From: Pirellulales bacterium
GTDB lineage: Bacteria > Planctomycetota > Planctomycetia > Pirellulales > JADZDJ01
Direction of reading: 5' to 3'
Length of the DNA stretch: 33,583 nucleotides
Assembly (NCBI GenBank): GCA_035499655.1
Contig: DATJYL010000181.1
Location: forward strand, 1 to 33,583
Of the stretch, positions 16,947-25,593 are shown piece by piece (positions within the stretch are counted from its first letter, which is position 1; each line of letters begins with the position of its first letter). The translations under genes and the position numbers were made by a program. A model generated the notes under the pieces. The model saw only the letters and a program-made list of their open reading frames with translations. It searched no databases and was not told the origin of the DNA.

Positions 16947-17930
16947 TGCAGCGACGGCTTTGGCGGCAGAGCTTTTTTTGGCCGACACCGGAATGAGCGA
17001 GCGATAATAATCGATCGAGCGGCGCAGCCCTTCTTCAAAATCGACTTTTGGTTCGTAGTGCAAATGCTTGCGGGCCTCAGAAATATCGGCCAGGCTTTCG
17101 CGAACGTCGCCGGGGCGTTCCTTATCATGCTTGGGCTTGACGCTGGTTCCCAGCAGCTTGTTGAGCTGCGCGATTAAATCCAGCAGCGTGACACGACGGC
17201 CCGTGGCCACGTTGAAAACACGGCCGGAAACTTGCTCCGCTTCGGCTTCGGCGGCGCGCAGATTGGCCTGCACGACATCGGCGACAAACACAAAATCGCG
17301 CGACTGCTTGCCGTCGCCGAAAATCGTGGGCGATTTTCCCGACAGCAGCGTGGTGATGAATTTCGGAATGACCGCCGAATATTCGCTATTGGGATCTTGC
17401 CGCGGACCAAACACGTTGAAATATCGCAAGGCGACCGTTTGCACTTCGCTAATCGCGGCAAACGACTGACAATAAAGTTCGCCGGCAAGCTTGGCGGCCG
17501 CGTAGGGCGAAATGGCCATCGGCAAATCGGTTTCTTGTTTGGTCGGCTTGGGCGCGTTGCCGTAAGCGCTGCTGGAGCCGGCATAAACAACCCTGCGCAC
17601 TCCGGCTTTGCGGGCGGCATCTAACAGCGTAAGGGTGGCCGTGGCGCAGGCGGCGTGGGTTTCCAACGGCTTGGTGATGCTGCGCGGAACCGAAGCAATC
17701 GCCGCCTGGTGAAAAATGCAATCCATTCCCGAGACAGCCCGGGCCACGGCCACGGGATCGGTTAAATCAGCCTCCAAAAAGTCGATTTTATTGCGTGATT
17801 GCTCCAGGTTTTCCAACCGACCGGAGGAAAGGTTATCGAGCACGCGAACCTGCAAGCCGCGTTCGACAAGTGCATCGACAATGTGCGAACCAATGAAGCC
17901 GGCGCCGCCGGTCACAAGAACTTTACGCAT
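16941..17930 (-). CDS. NAD-dependent nucleotide-sugar epimerase (GalE/UDP-GlcNAc 4-epimerase-like)
   Basis: Extended short-chain dehydrogenase that most likely inverts C4 of a UDP-hexose or UDP-N-acetylhexosamine for cell-surface polysaccharide. The Rossmann motif TGGAGFIG is at residues 7-14, followed by LDNLSSG (31-37). The catalytic triad is the SSSAYG serine region (119-124) with Y143 and K147 in SPYAAAKLAGE. RYFNVFGPRQDP and GDGKQSRDFVFVADV are typical of the WbpP/GalE subfamily. The product is 329 residues. The last ~15 residues are an Ala/Lys-rich tail (KKSSAAKAVAAK) encoded up to the repeat that supplies the stop codon. No glycosyltransferases are nearby, so the exact sugar cannot be told. 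Confidence 0.88.
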   Translation of the reverse strand: MRKVLVTGGAGFIGSHIVDALVERGLQVRVLDNLSSGRLENLEQSRNKIDFLEADLTDPVAVARAVSGMDCIFHQAAIASVPRSITKPLETHAACATATLTLLDAARKAGVRRVVYAGSSSAYGNAPKPTKQETDLPMAISPYAAAKLAGELYCQSFAAISEVQTVALRYFNVFGPRQDPNSEYSAVIPKFITTLLSGKSPTIFGDGKQSRDFVFVADVVQANLRAAEAEAEQVSGRVFNVATGRRVTLLDLIAQLNKLLGTSVKPKHDKERPGDVRESLADISEARKHLHYEPKVDFEEGLRRSIDYYRSLIPVSAKKSSAAKAVAAK

Positions 17931-18020
17931 ACAAAGTGATTGGGTGTACAGTCAGGGGTAGGGGTATATTGCCAACGCTGTAGAGAATTCTACCTTACAA
18001 CAACGGCGAGAAGCCAGACG

Positions 18021-20255
18021 CTACAGCTTGAAATGGAACGTGCGCTGTAGGAATCGCCATAAACGCCAGCCTAGCGAGTGCCAGGGACCGTCGATTTTAG
18101 CTTGCCCTTTTAGGCCTGTCAGGAAATTTAATTCGTCGTCTTCCAGTGGGGCGCGGGCTTCGTAAGCAACACTGGCCGGACGCAGGAGACCTGTTTCGTC
18201 GGGCTTGGTTTCAATACTGCCGCCGGTTTTGTTGGAAAGCGCCTTGGGAACCACCTTTAACGGTTCGTTCGAAATTTCGGTGATTTCGCTGCGGAAGGTA
18301 ACGCCCTTCATTTCGTCGAGCATGATCTTCACATGTTGCCCCGGAAACACCTGATCAATATCGGACTGATCGACCACCAGCACGGCTTCAAATTTTCCGG
18401 GGTCGCCGATTTTGCAGAACAACGTGGAGGCCTTGAGCGTGGCGCCGATGTTTTGTTTCTCCAGCGGGGTGCCGTGCCAGTTGGGCAACTTGCCATCCGA
18501 CGGCGAGTGGAGTGGCACGGACGGAGGCGGAATCACTATGCCCGCCCGATGTGCGACCAGGTGCAGGTGATCGACCTCGGTTTGTTTTTTCTTCAGTTGC
18601 TCTTCAATGGCCACCAGCGATTTTTGCACTTCGGGAATGGAATCGGCCGCCCTGCGATTTTCGTGTTCTTCCAATCGCAAGGCCTCCATTTGGGCCTCAA
18701 GCTGATTGCGTCGCCCAGTCAAATCGGCGATTGCCAATTCCAATTCGGAACTTTTTAAGTCGGCCAGCGGAGCGCCCGCCTGCACGGTGTCGCCCGGTTG
18801 GACATGCACAGTTTCGATCTCACCCGCCACGTCGACGTACACCGCATCGGCATTTTGCGGCTCGACTGTCAGATAACAAAATACATGATAGGGGAATGGC
18901 ACAAACACAATGGCGGCCAGGACTCCCAGCACGATGGCCAGCGTGGCATAAAAGCGCGGCTTCTTCACTTCATTGATCCTTCCCGGTACGTAAAAAAATT
19001 TCCCCAAGCTCCACAATGGCCGACCGATCAAGCTGGCAATGGACGCCATTGCAATGATCTGGCCTATAATTTCCAAACGATAGGGTTGAAACACCCGAAA
19101 CAGGAAAAACAAAATCGAAAACATGACCACCCAGGTGTAAATCGAGGAGGCCACGGTGTACAGCATGAACCAAAACTGATTACGCGTGGGCAGGAACGGA
19201 TCCTCCGGTTGTTCCAGCCCCAGGCACCATTCGCCTAGTTTACGGTTGAGAATCGACGTGGCCTTCTGCCGCAAGTTGGGAATTTCCAGGACATCGGACA
19301 GAATGTAATAGCCATCGTACCGCAACAACGGATTGCCGTTGAACACCACCGTGCTGACCGAGCAGACAAACATGGTGCTTAAGCAGATGTTGTTCAGCAG
19401 TCCCGGCTCGCTGAACCACCAGATGAACGTAGCAATGGAAGCAATGCATACTTCCACGTACATGCCGGCGGCGCCGATGAACGCCCGATGCCATTTATTG
19501 GGCAGCATCCAGGAGTCGGAAACGTTGCAATACAAGCAGGGGGTGAGAACCAGGAACATCACGCCCAGCTCGTGACATTCGCCGCCGAAATGCTTGCACG
19601 ACAACCCGTGGCCAAACTCGTGCAAAATTTTGGTGAATACCATCGCCGCGCCTAGCCAAATCCAATTGCTGGGACCGAAGAATTGGTGAAACCCAGGCAG
19701 CTTGGCGCGGAACGTGTCGAATTGCACCAGCACTAATGTCAAAGCTGAGGCCAACAGCAACAGGCAAAAGGACGCGGCTTGTTTGCTAAAGAACCAATCT
19801 ACCTTCGGCTGCAGCCAATTAAAAAACCGTTCCGGATCGACTCCCTTCAAGCGAATGGCCAGCAAATTGGAAACGGTGCCCCAAAATTCGCGCTTTTTGC
19901 GCTCCCACCGCAGTTTGAGCAACTGCTTGCCTTGTCCCGGCACGGCAGCAATCACCAGGGCGCTTTGATGCAGCATGCCGATCAGACGGCCTAACTCCTC
20001 CAAGGTAATTTTCTGTGGGGCGAATTCCTTTTCGAACCGCTGCCGAAGGTCATCCAGGCTTGTCTTCCCATCAAGCCAATTCAACAGCGCGAATTCCTCC
20101 TCCTGAAAACGGAAGTAATTCAAGCCCACCGGGTCTTTCACGATCCAGTATTGCCGGCCCTGGTAGCGCTGGCGGGTCACCTGCAAATCGGGGCGTTTGC
20201 GAATGGCCAGCGGCCGTGCGGAAGAGGAAACAAGACTATCGGCAAGGGTGGGCAT
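18021..20255 (-). CDS. PqqD-like / M50 metalloprotease / HlyD fusion membrane protein
   Basis: The 744-residue product has three parts. Residues ~20-105 resemble a PqqD-like winged helix (DPVGLNYFRFQEEEFALLNWLDG, then FAPQKITLEELGRLIGMLHQ). Residues ~155-455 are a polytopic M50 (site-2) protease-like region with HEFGH (212-216) and the third-ligand motif NPLLRYDG (308-315, D314). After the last helix, residues ~465-700 form a HlyD-type half: VDVAGEIETVHVQPGDTVQ, a coiled-coil hairpin (~500-565), and the second lipoyl half. All metal ligands are present, so it may be an active protease or a Zn-dependent transporter module. ATG 20255 is chosen because the upstream in-frame codons fall in an intergenic repeat. 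It is the last gene of the three-gene adaptor set; the HlyD gene is 88 bases upstream. Confidence 0.88.
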   Translation of the reverse strand: MPTLADSLVSSSARPLAIRKRPDLQVTRQRYQGRQYWIVKDPVGLNYFRFQEEEFALLNWLDGKTSLDDLRQRFEKEFAPQKITLEELGRLIGMLHQSALVIAAVPGQGKQLLKLRWERKKREFWGTVSNLLAIRLKGVDPERFFNWLQPKVDWFFSKQAASFCLLLLASALTLVLVQFDTFRAKLPGFHQFFGPSNWIWLGAAMVFTKILHEFGHGLSCKHFGGECHELGVMFLVLTPCLYCNVSDSWMLPNKWHRAFIGAAGMYVEVCIASIATFIWWFSEPGLLNNICLSTMFVCSVSTVVFNGNPLLRYDGYYILSDVLEIPNLRQKATSILNRKLGEWCLGLEQPEDPFLPTRNQFWFMLYTVASSIYTWVVMFSILFFLFRVFQPYRLEIIGQIIAMASIASLIGRPLWSLGKFFYVPGRINEVKKPRFYATLAIVLGVLAAIVFVPFPYHVFCYLTVEPQNADAVYVDVAGEIETVHVQPGDTVQAGAPLADLKSSELELAIADLTGRRNQLEAQMEALRLEEHENRRAADSIPEVQKSLVAIEEQLKKKQTEVDHLHLVAHRAGIVIPPPSVPLHSPSDGKLPNWHGTPLEKQNIGATLKASTLFCKIGDPGKFEAVLVVDQSDIDQVFPGQHVKIMLDEMKGVTFRSEITEISNEPLKVVPKALSNKTGGSIETKPDETGLLRPASVAYEARAPLEDDELNFLTGLKGQAKIDGPWHSLGWRLWRFLQRTFHFKL

Positions 20256-20260
20256 GGAAA

Positions 20261-20346
20261 ATGATAAATGGCCAATGACCAAAATCCCAATGACCAATAA
20301 TCGGCGAATATTCCCTAATTGGTCATTGGTGCTGGGTCATCCGTCA
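20261..20346. repeat. ATGACCAA-type inverted repeat between hlyD and the M50 gene
   Basis: CCAATGACCAAT (20287-20298) and ATTGGTCATTGG (20318-20329) are perfect 12-base reverse complements with a 19-nt loop. Another CCAATGACCAA occurs at 20272-20282, and a GGTCAT word at 20335-20340. On the minus strand the element begins with the TGA stop of the HlyD gene and ends ~5 bases before the M50 gene ATG. It therefore fills the whole spacer between the two genes. Its first 30 bases match the repeat at the epimerase stop at 27 of 30 positions. Confidence 0.7.
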
Positions 20347-21282
20347 TTTCAGTTGAAAGGTCATGGTGGCCGGCATGCCGGGTCGAAGCAGCCATTGTCC
20401 GTCTTCTTTGCGATTGTCGACTTCGGCCCGGACTTCGTATTCAAGCTCGCCTTGAACTTCGGGATCGACGAACACAATTCTGCCCGGGAATTGCACCTTG
20501 CGACCGCCGGCCAGTTCCACTTGCACTACAACTGAACGATCTGCAACGTCGCCAGGGCTGTATTTGGCAATATCTAGCCGGCCTTCCACTCGCAACCGAT
20601 CCATTCGAATGACGCGGACCACGATGTCGCCGGGTTTGACCCACTCGCCCAAATGGGAATAAATTCTTTGGACTACGCCGTCAATGGGCGCGGCAATCTG
20701 CCGGCGCTTGATCGATTCGTCGGCCATTTCCACTTCGGCTTGTTTGGCTTCCGCGGTGAAGCCATCGACCGTGTGCTGCTTGCGCGCCTGTTCAATGGCC
20801 AAATCGGCCTTGTGCCAGGCAAATTCTTTTTCCTTCATTTCCACGTCCGAGACCGAGCCGGCGGCCTTTTTATTGGCTTCCTGATCGCGCAAGTATTCGT
20901 ACTTGGCAACGTCGGATGTGGCGGCAGCGTACCGAATATCGATATCGCTGTTCGATTTTTCGGACGCTCCATTGAATTCGGCCAGTGCGTTTTTGCGTTG
21001 TTTTTGCGCTTGAATGTCATCGATTTGCGCCAGCAGCGCATTGAGAGGCACTTGATCTCCCTCGCGAACATTGATTTTTGTCAGCACACCCGCTTCTTGG
21101 GCAGGAACCTTGGCTTCTTCATCGAGCCTGACCTCGCAATGATCGACCGTGACGTTGGCCGATGACGCTGCGGCGCCGGCGGCGGGCGAATTAGCGGCCA
21201 CGCTGGATGCCGGCGGATATTGGCCTGAAGCGATCGTGGTCGCGGCAGCGCAAATTACGAATAGAAAAATGGATGTTCGCAT
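20344..21282 (-). CDS. Periplasmic HlyD/RND-type membrane-fusion adaptor
   Basis: The 312-residue product has an N-terminal signal sequence (MRTSIFLFVICAAATTIASG) with cleavage near SGQ, so it is exported. The first lipoyl half is at ~60-95 (AKVPAQEAGVLTKINVREGD, then LNALLAQIDD). A helical hairpin spans ~100-200, rich in Lys, Glu and Ala. The second half is QIAAPIDGVVQRIYSHLGEW, then VKPGDIVVRVIRMDRLRVEG. It should form the periplasmic tube linking an inner-membrane component to an outer-membrane channel. ATG 21282 is supported by GGAG eight to eleven bases upstream and by the signal peptide. It is the middle gene of the set; neither a pump nor a TolC-like channel is encoded next to it. Confidence 0.88.
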   Translation of the reverse strand: MRTSIFLFVICAAATTIASGQYPPASSVAANSPAAGAAASSANVTVDHCEVRLDEEAKVPAQEAGVLTKINVREGDQVPLNALLAQIDDIQAQKQRKNALAEFNGASEKSNSDIDIRYAAATSDVAKYEYLRDQEANKKAAGSVSDVEMKEKEFAWHKADLAIEQARKQHTVDGFTAEAKQAEVEMADESIKRRQIAAPIDGVVQRIYSHLGEWVKPGDIVVRVIRMDRLRVEGRLDIAKYSPGDVADRSVVVQVELAGGRKVQFPGRIVFVDPEVQGELEYEVRAEVDNRKEDGQWLLRPGMPATMTFQLK

Positions 21283-21432
21283 GGCACTTTCTCCGGGTAA
21301 ATCCGCTGTTTTTCTCGGTGAGTCCGCTGCTTGGTCGCGGTCTAGTTTGGAATCGGTAGAAACGTCTGTCCCCAAACGCCTGCAGTTTTCTCAAACAAAA
21401 CGGCTGGGGACAGCCGTCGCTGCATTTTCGCC

Positions 21433-23469
21433 TCACCAACGGAAAAGAATTTTCGATTGGATGAACTCAAATACATCGTGGAACCAAACGTAGCCCAAGC
21501 TGCGGCGGCCGCAATCGACTTTCGCCGACACGCCGGCACCTTTGATGAGCACTTCCGGGTTCAAATCGGCCTTGTTAATGGACACTAGCAACCTCACCGT
21601 ATTGCCTTCCTCCCCCTCGACTTCGGCCTTTTGCTGAATTTCCTTGACCGTGCCGTGCAACCAGACGCCCGCCTTGGAATTGAGCATGTAGGTGACGTCC
21701 AAATCTTCCTTGTGCAATTCTTTTTCGGCATGTTTGATGTGCCCCATACGGTCTTCGGGCATTAGCACTTCCAACTCCCAATCCTTGGTAGGATCGACCA
21801 CGGTCATCAGCACTTGCCCTTTTTCCACCGGGCGATTGTTCAGCAGGTCTTCCAACTTGAACGTGACCACTTTGCCGTCAATCGGACTGCGCACGGTGAG
21901 TTTTTTCTTTTCGTCTTCAAGCAATTCTCGTTGCTGCTGGTACTCGTTCCGGCTGGCACGGGCCATGGCCAGCTCGCCTTCGTTTTTGGCGCGGTCCTCG
22001 GCGGAAAGTTGTTCGTTGTAGCCTGCGTTTTCCAGCGCATGAATTTTGGCGTCGTTGGCCGCTTCCTTCCCAATCATATCGACCAGTTCCGAGTCGAGCT
22101 TGGTATTTTGCAATTCCACCAGGGGCTGATCGGCCTTAACGTCAGCACCAGACTTAACCAAAACCTGAAGGACCAGGCCGTCGACTTGAGCAAACACATC
22201 TCGCTTGACCACCGGCTCCAGCGTGCCTTTGCCGTGCAATTCAAATTCCTTCGGCACGAAAAAAAGCGAGGTGATGATGGCCACGACCGCCACCACGGCT
22301 GCCAACGTTTTAGGAAGCGTGCGGGCGGCTACGAGAAACCTGGACTTACCCAACGTGCGCCACACCGGCATTAGAAACAAACTGTTGTGCTCCATCGCGT
22401 TGGAAAGCGCCATGGAGCCGTGCTCGGCCACAACATCGATGCGGCGGCGCATGGCGGCTGGAATGCCGTCCGTATTGATCTGCTCGATAATCAGCGCGCC
22501 AATATATTCCGGCTTGTGCGGCGGCTGATTTTCCACCTCTTGCTCTTCTTTATCGTGTGGTTTGGCCAACGGCAGCACGACGACTGTTTTCGAATGCGAT
22601 TCGTCCACGTAGGCTTCAACCGTTTCTTCCACTTGCGGCGCCAAATCACGGGTATCGCCGGTGTACCACAGCGGCTCGCCGGCTCGGACGACCACCGTCG
22701 CCAACTTCCCTAGCATGGTTACGGTGTTGGATCGCTTGTCGAACGTTTCCTGTCCGCTGACGGCTTCAATGCGACTGCGACGACCTTTGTGAATGGCCAG
22801 CGAAACACGGTCGCACTCAATAAGCCGCCGGCCTTCATTGGCCAGAGTGTACGCAGTGACTCGCGGCTCCAGGCTGCTATGCGCCAGCAGCGTAAATTGT
22901 TCCAGTTGCGTCCAAATGGCCTGGCGATCGGTATACAGCCGCAACTGGCGGGTTTTCAAAAAATCTTCCGCCAAATCGCACATCTGCATCAAAAACCGCA
23001 GATAGCCTCGCTCCACGGCCGGACGCCCGCCGGTGCGCTGGAAAATTTCGACCAGCCCACGGGTTTCCTGATCGCTTTTCAAAATCCCCAGGACCAGCAG
23101 CATGTCGGTGGGGTTGGCCGAATCGTCCTCGGCATTCACGTACTTAGGCTGCACAACTGCACCTTGTCCGCCGGTGAGAATTTTGCGCAGCAGCTTGCCG
23201 TGGCGTTGTTGCTCCTCTTGGCTTTCGTGCAACCGGGTTTCAGCCAGATTGACTTGGGCGCTGAGGGTCAAACGTCCTTCTTCGTCCAACGTCCACACAG
23301 CGCCGCCAATGGCAGCCAGCGCCGCCACCACCCGGTGCAAAAAACCCTCGTAAAATTCTTCGGGCGAAACTTCGGCCCGGGCCAACCCTTCGATCTCTTG
23401 CACCAAGCCGCGGATTTGCTGCCGCGTTTGATCGACCAGCTCGGGTTGATACGATTGTTCAGTACTCAT
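21433..23469 (-). CDS. GAF-GAF-TM-HlyD adaptor protein
   Basis: The 678-residue product begins with a soluble region without signal peptide. Residues ~35-170 and ~190-360 look like two GAF-type ligand domains (the first around FLHRVVAALAAIGGAVWTLDEEGRL, the second around IECDRVSLAIHKGRRSRIEAVSGQ and GALIIEQ). A single membrane helix lies at ~386-405 (TLPKTLAAVVAVVAIITSLFF). Residues ~410-660 are a HlyD-type adaptor (LEPVVKRDVFAQVDGLVLQVL, a coiled-coil hairpin with KNEGELAMARASRNEYQQQRE, and KKLTVRSPIDGKVVTFKLEDLL). The layout places a possible cytoplasmic sensor and a periplasmic adaptor in one chain. It is the first gene of the set, so a promoter is expected in the 297-base spacer upstream. 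GAF ligand and transported substrate are unknown. Confidence 0.87.
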   Translation of the reverse strand: MSTEQSYQPELVDQTRQQIRGLVQEIEGLARAEVSPEEFYEGFLHRVVAALAAIGGAVWTLDEEGRLTLSAQVNLAETRLHESQEEQQRHGKLLRKILTGGQGAVVQPKYVNAEDDSANPTDMLLVLGILKSDQETRGLVEIFQRTGGRPAVERGYLRFLMQMCDLAEDFLKTRQLRLYTDRQAIWTQLEQFTLLAHSSLEPRVTAYTLANEGRRLIECDRVSLAIHKGRRSRIEAVSGQETFDKRSNTVTMLGKLATVVVRAGEPLWYTGDTRDLAPQVEETVEAYVDESHSKTVVVLPLAKPHDKEEQEVENQPPHKPEYIGALIIEQINTDGIPAAMRRRIDVVAEHGSMALSNAMEHNSLFLMPVWRTLGKSRFLVAARTLPKTLAAVVAVVAIITSLFFVPKEFELHGKGTLEPVVKRDVFAQVDGLVLQVLVKSGADVKADQPLVELQNTKLDSELVDMIGKEAANDAKIHALENAGYNEQLSAEDRAKNEGELAMARASRNEYQQQRELLEDEKKKLTVRSPIDGKVVTFKLEDLLNNRPVEKGQVLMTVVDPTKDWELEVLMPEDRMGHIKHAEKELHKEDLDVTYMLNSKAGVWLHGTVKEIQQKAEVEGEEGNTVRLLVSINKADLNPEVLIKGAGVSAKVDCGRRSLGYVWFHDVFEFIQSKILFRW

Positions 23470-23680
23470 TCGGCGCTGCCGCCAGGAGTCGTTGGTCAGA
23501 GTTTAACGGCACGAATGCATCCAAGGGCACATGAACCCACCTGGATGCCGCCGATCGCATTCGGCAGTCCGCCTTTTTTTAGTATCCGTTGGTTTGGCTG
23601 GAGACGCAAGGTCTTAAATGCCAATACAATCGGCACAATCGGCAGGCTATGGCAAACTACCGTGGGCCTGGAAACAATTA

Positions 23681-23709
23681 CGGCCCGAACTGCCGGACAG
23701 ATCGGGCCG
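23681..23709 (-). terminator. Possible terminator hairpin downstream of the BBP7-like gene
   Basis: CGGCCCGA (23681-23688) and TCGGGCCG (23702-23709) form a perfect 8-bp G/C-rich stem with a 13-nt loop. It lies ~58 bases past the stop of the outer-membrane barrel gene. On the minus strand the stem is followed by TAATTGTTT, a weak T-rich tail. It may end that transcript before the adaptor operon begins. The same spacer holds a separate TGCCG/CGGCA hairpin (23546-23566) followed on the + strand by seven T (23574-23580), but no + strand gene precedes it. Confidence 0.45.
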
Positions 23710-23766
23710 AGAAGACGCTGTTTTTCGGAAGCTGCGGCAAATGGGTCTGGCCGCTGTCTGCGGGCG

Positions 23767-25593
23767 CTACCACACGACAGTGATGCCAGTATTGATGCCC
23801 TGCAGCACAATGTCGCCGTGATTGTTCACCTGCGTGCCGCCGTCGCTCGTCAGACCGAAGCTATTAAAGTCGTATTGATCAGGGGCCAGTGCCGCACGAT
23901 CGATGAAATACACATTGTACCCGGCGTGGAAGCTCACTGAGGAGCCTAGCGGAATTACTCCTTGGATTCCCAGTTCGGTCACGTAAGCCACACGGGTTTT
24001 CGAGCCGCTGGCCGGGCCAATGAACTGATCGACAGGGTCAAACGCAATCTGGTTCTCATGCGCGGCATTGGCCATGACGCCGAATTTGGCGTCGAAATCG
24101 AAATCGAGGAGACCGAACATTTGCCACCGGCCCAAAATGCCGATTTGGCCGCCGTTCATGTTATTCAACGAATTGGCGTCGTAGAAGCCGTTTCCCGTGG
24201 CTAGCGAATTCGTTAAGTATTGCGCGTGTTCATCAATTTCCATGTAACGATATCCGGCGAGTATCTCGAAGCTGCCAAACGGAAAGATCAAGTTAAACTC
24301 GCCGGTTTGAATAGCACTGAGATATCGAAATGTCACGGCATCCACGTCGAAGAACCCGGCCGGGAACGCGCTGGAAAAACCGCCCAACTCGCCAGGCAGA
24401 ACCAGGTCGGCGTTACCGGAGTTTGGACTTCCGACACTTTGCTGTGCGGCAAACGTGGCAATCTTTGTGTAGGTGCCCTGGTAGGTGATGCCGCTGGGCC
24501 CAATCAACTCCAAATGTGCACGGCCACCGTAATCCCAATCGAAAGTCACATCTCTGGAATTAAGGAGTGGCGTGAACGTGCCGTCGAAGTTATCGAATAA
24601 CACAAGCGTCCGGCTGGTTCCGGCATTTCGCGTCATGGCCAAATTGTCGTAGCCGGCGTTCCAGCAGTAACCTAATTTTCCGGGAAACATGGACCCGTGG
24701 CACAGGCCACACAGCCAACCGAAACAACCGGGGCCACAATCCTGGCACTGATCGCCATCGCATTGGCACTGGCCATTTCCTTGGCTTGCATCCTGTGTAC
24801 CTGCGCCGCCATTGCCCATGGGCATTCCTGCACCTTGCGGATTAGAACCCGGCGTCAACACGCTGGAAGGGGAGCCCATCCCGTTTTCCGCCCCGGCTTG
24901 ATACGACGCCATGCGGTACGGGTTATTCGATGCAGTTCCCATCGGGAACTGTTGGTAATTAACGTCGGCATGGGCGCTCCCCTTGTAGTAAAGCAAACCG
25001 TTTTCGCAGGTCACGCCCGGCGGCAGTTTCATCGGAGGCGGCGAGGCCTTGGCGATTTGCCCCTGGGGACCATGATATTCTTTATCTTGCGGCGCCGATT
25101 GCGTCGGATTCGACGCCTGATTCGCCCCGCCGGACATCCCTGAATGATTTTGGCCAGCAGGCGGGTACATTCCCTGAGACATTGCATTGGGCCCGTAAGC
25201 GCCAGCATAACCCTGGCCAGATCCGGCATTGGTATACCCTGCGTTGTAGCCAGTGCCGGAATACATGCCATTGCCGGGCAAGCTCGGATACATTCCGCCA
25301 GCGGGCATTGCGCCGTAGTTATAACCAGCCGGCAGGACGGGATATCCGCCGCCGGTATTCGGGCCATACCCGTATCCATACGTGCCTGGCGGCATTCCGG
25401 GCTGCGCGTAGGCTGCCGGCGGCATCATCGGCTGAGCGTAACCGGCCTGAGACATCGACCCCGGGGCGTATGCTGCCTGTGGGTTTGGGCCGGTGCCATA
25501 CATTGGGTACGGCTGAGGATACGACTGCGCACTGGCGATCGTCGCCATTAGGGCGGACAAAAATCCAACCAGAGCCAGAGGTAATCGTGTCAT
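23767..25593 (-). CDS. BBP7-like outer-membrane beta-barrel protein with low-complexity N-terminal region and Cys cluster
   Basis: The 608-residue product has a Sec signal peptide (MTRLPLALVGFLSALMATIASAQ). Residues ~24-180 are rich in Pro, Gly, Tyr, Met and Gln with near-repeats such as AYAQPGMPPG and GYAQPMMPPA. A Cys cluster spans residues 276-310 (C276, C278, C283, C286, C290, C295, C298, C310; CQDCGPGCFGWLCGLCHG). The C-terminal ~280 residues look like an outer-membrane barrel, with alternating strands (SFEILAGYRYMEIDEHAQYL, then VSFHAGYNVYFIDR) as in planctomycete BBP7 proteins. ATG 25593 is supported by GGAG about eight bases upstream. Likely role is outer-membrane pore or structural surface protein; substrate is unknown. 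It lies directly upstream of the adaptor operon on the same strand, but a hairpin separates them. Confidence 0.72.
   Translation of the reverse strand: MTRLPLALVGFLSALMATIASAQSYPQPYPMYGTGPNPQAAYAPGSMSQAGYAQPMMPPAAYAQPGMPPGTYGYGYGPNTGGGYPVLPAGYNYGAMPAGGMYPSLPGNGMYSGTGYNAGYTNAGSGQGYAGAYGPNAMSQGMYPPAGQNHSGMSGGANQASNPTQSAPQDKEYHGPQGQIAKASPPPMKLPPGVTCENGLLYYKGSAHADVNYQQFPMGTASNNPYRMASYQAGAENGMGSPSSVLTPGSNPQGAGMPMGNGGAGTQDASQGNGQCQCDGDQCQDCGPGCFGWLCGLCHGSMFPGKLGYCWNAGYDNLAMTRNAGTSRTLVLFDNFDGTFTPLLNSRDVTFDWDYGGRAHLELIGPSGITYQGTYTKIATFAAQQSVGSPNSGNADLVLPGELGGFSSAFPAGFFDVDAVTFRYLSAIQTGEFNLIFPFGSFEILAGYRYMEIDEHAQYLTNSLATGNGFYDANSLNNMNGGQIGILGRWQMFGLLDFDFDAKFGVMANAAHENQIAFDPVDQFIGPASGSKTRVAYVTELGIQGVIPLGSSVSFHAGYNVYFIDRAALAPDQYDFNSFGLTSDGGTQVNNHGDIVLQGINTGITVVW

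Noticed and set aside
23546-23580. Hairpin with seven-T tail pointing right
   Set aside because: It has terminator form on the + strand, but no + strand gene precedes it; kept only as a comment, not as a terminator.
22789-23940. Open frame of 383 codons on the + strand opposite the GAF-HlyD gene
   Set aside because: Antisense shadow of the adaptor gene; no ribosome site, motif, or plausible composition.
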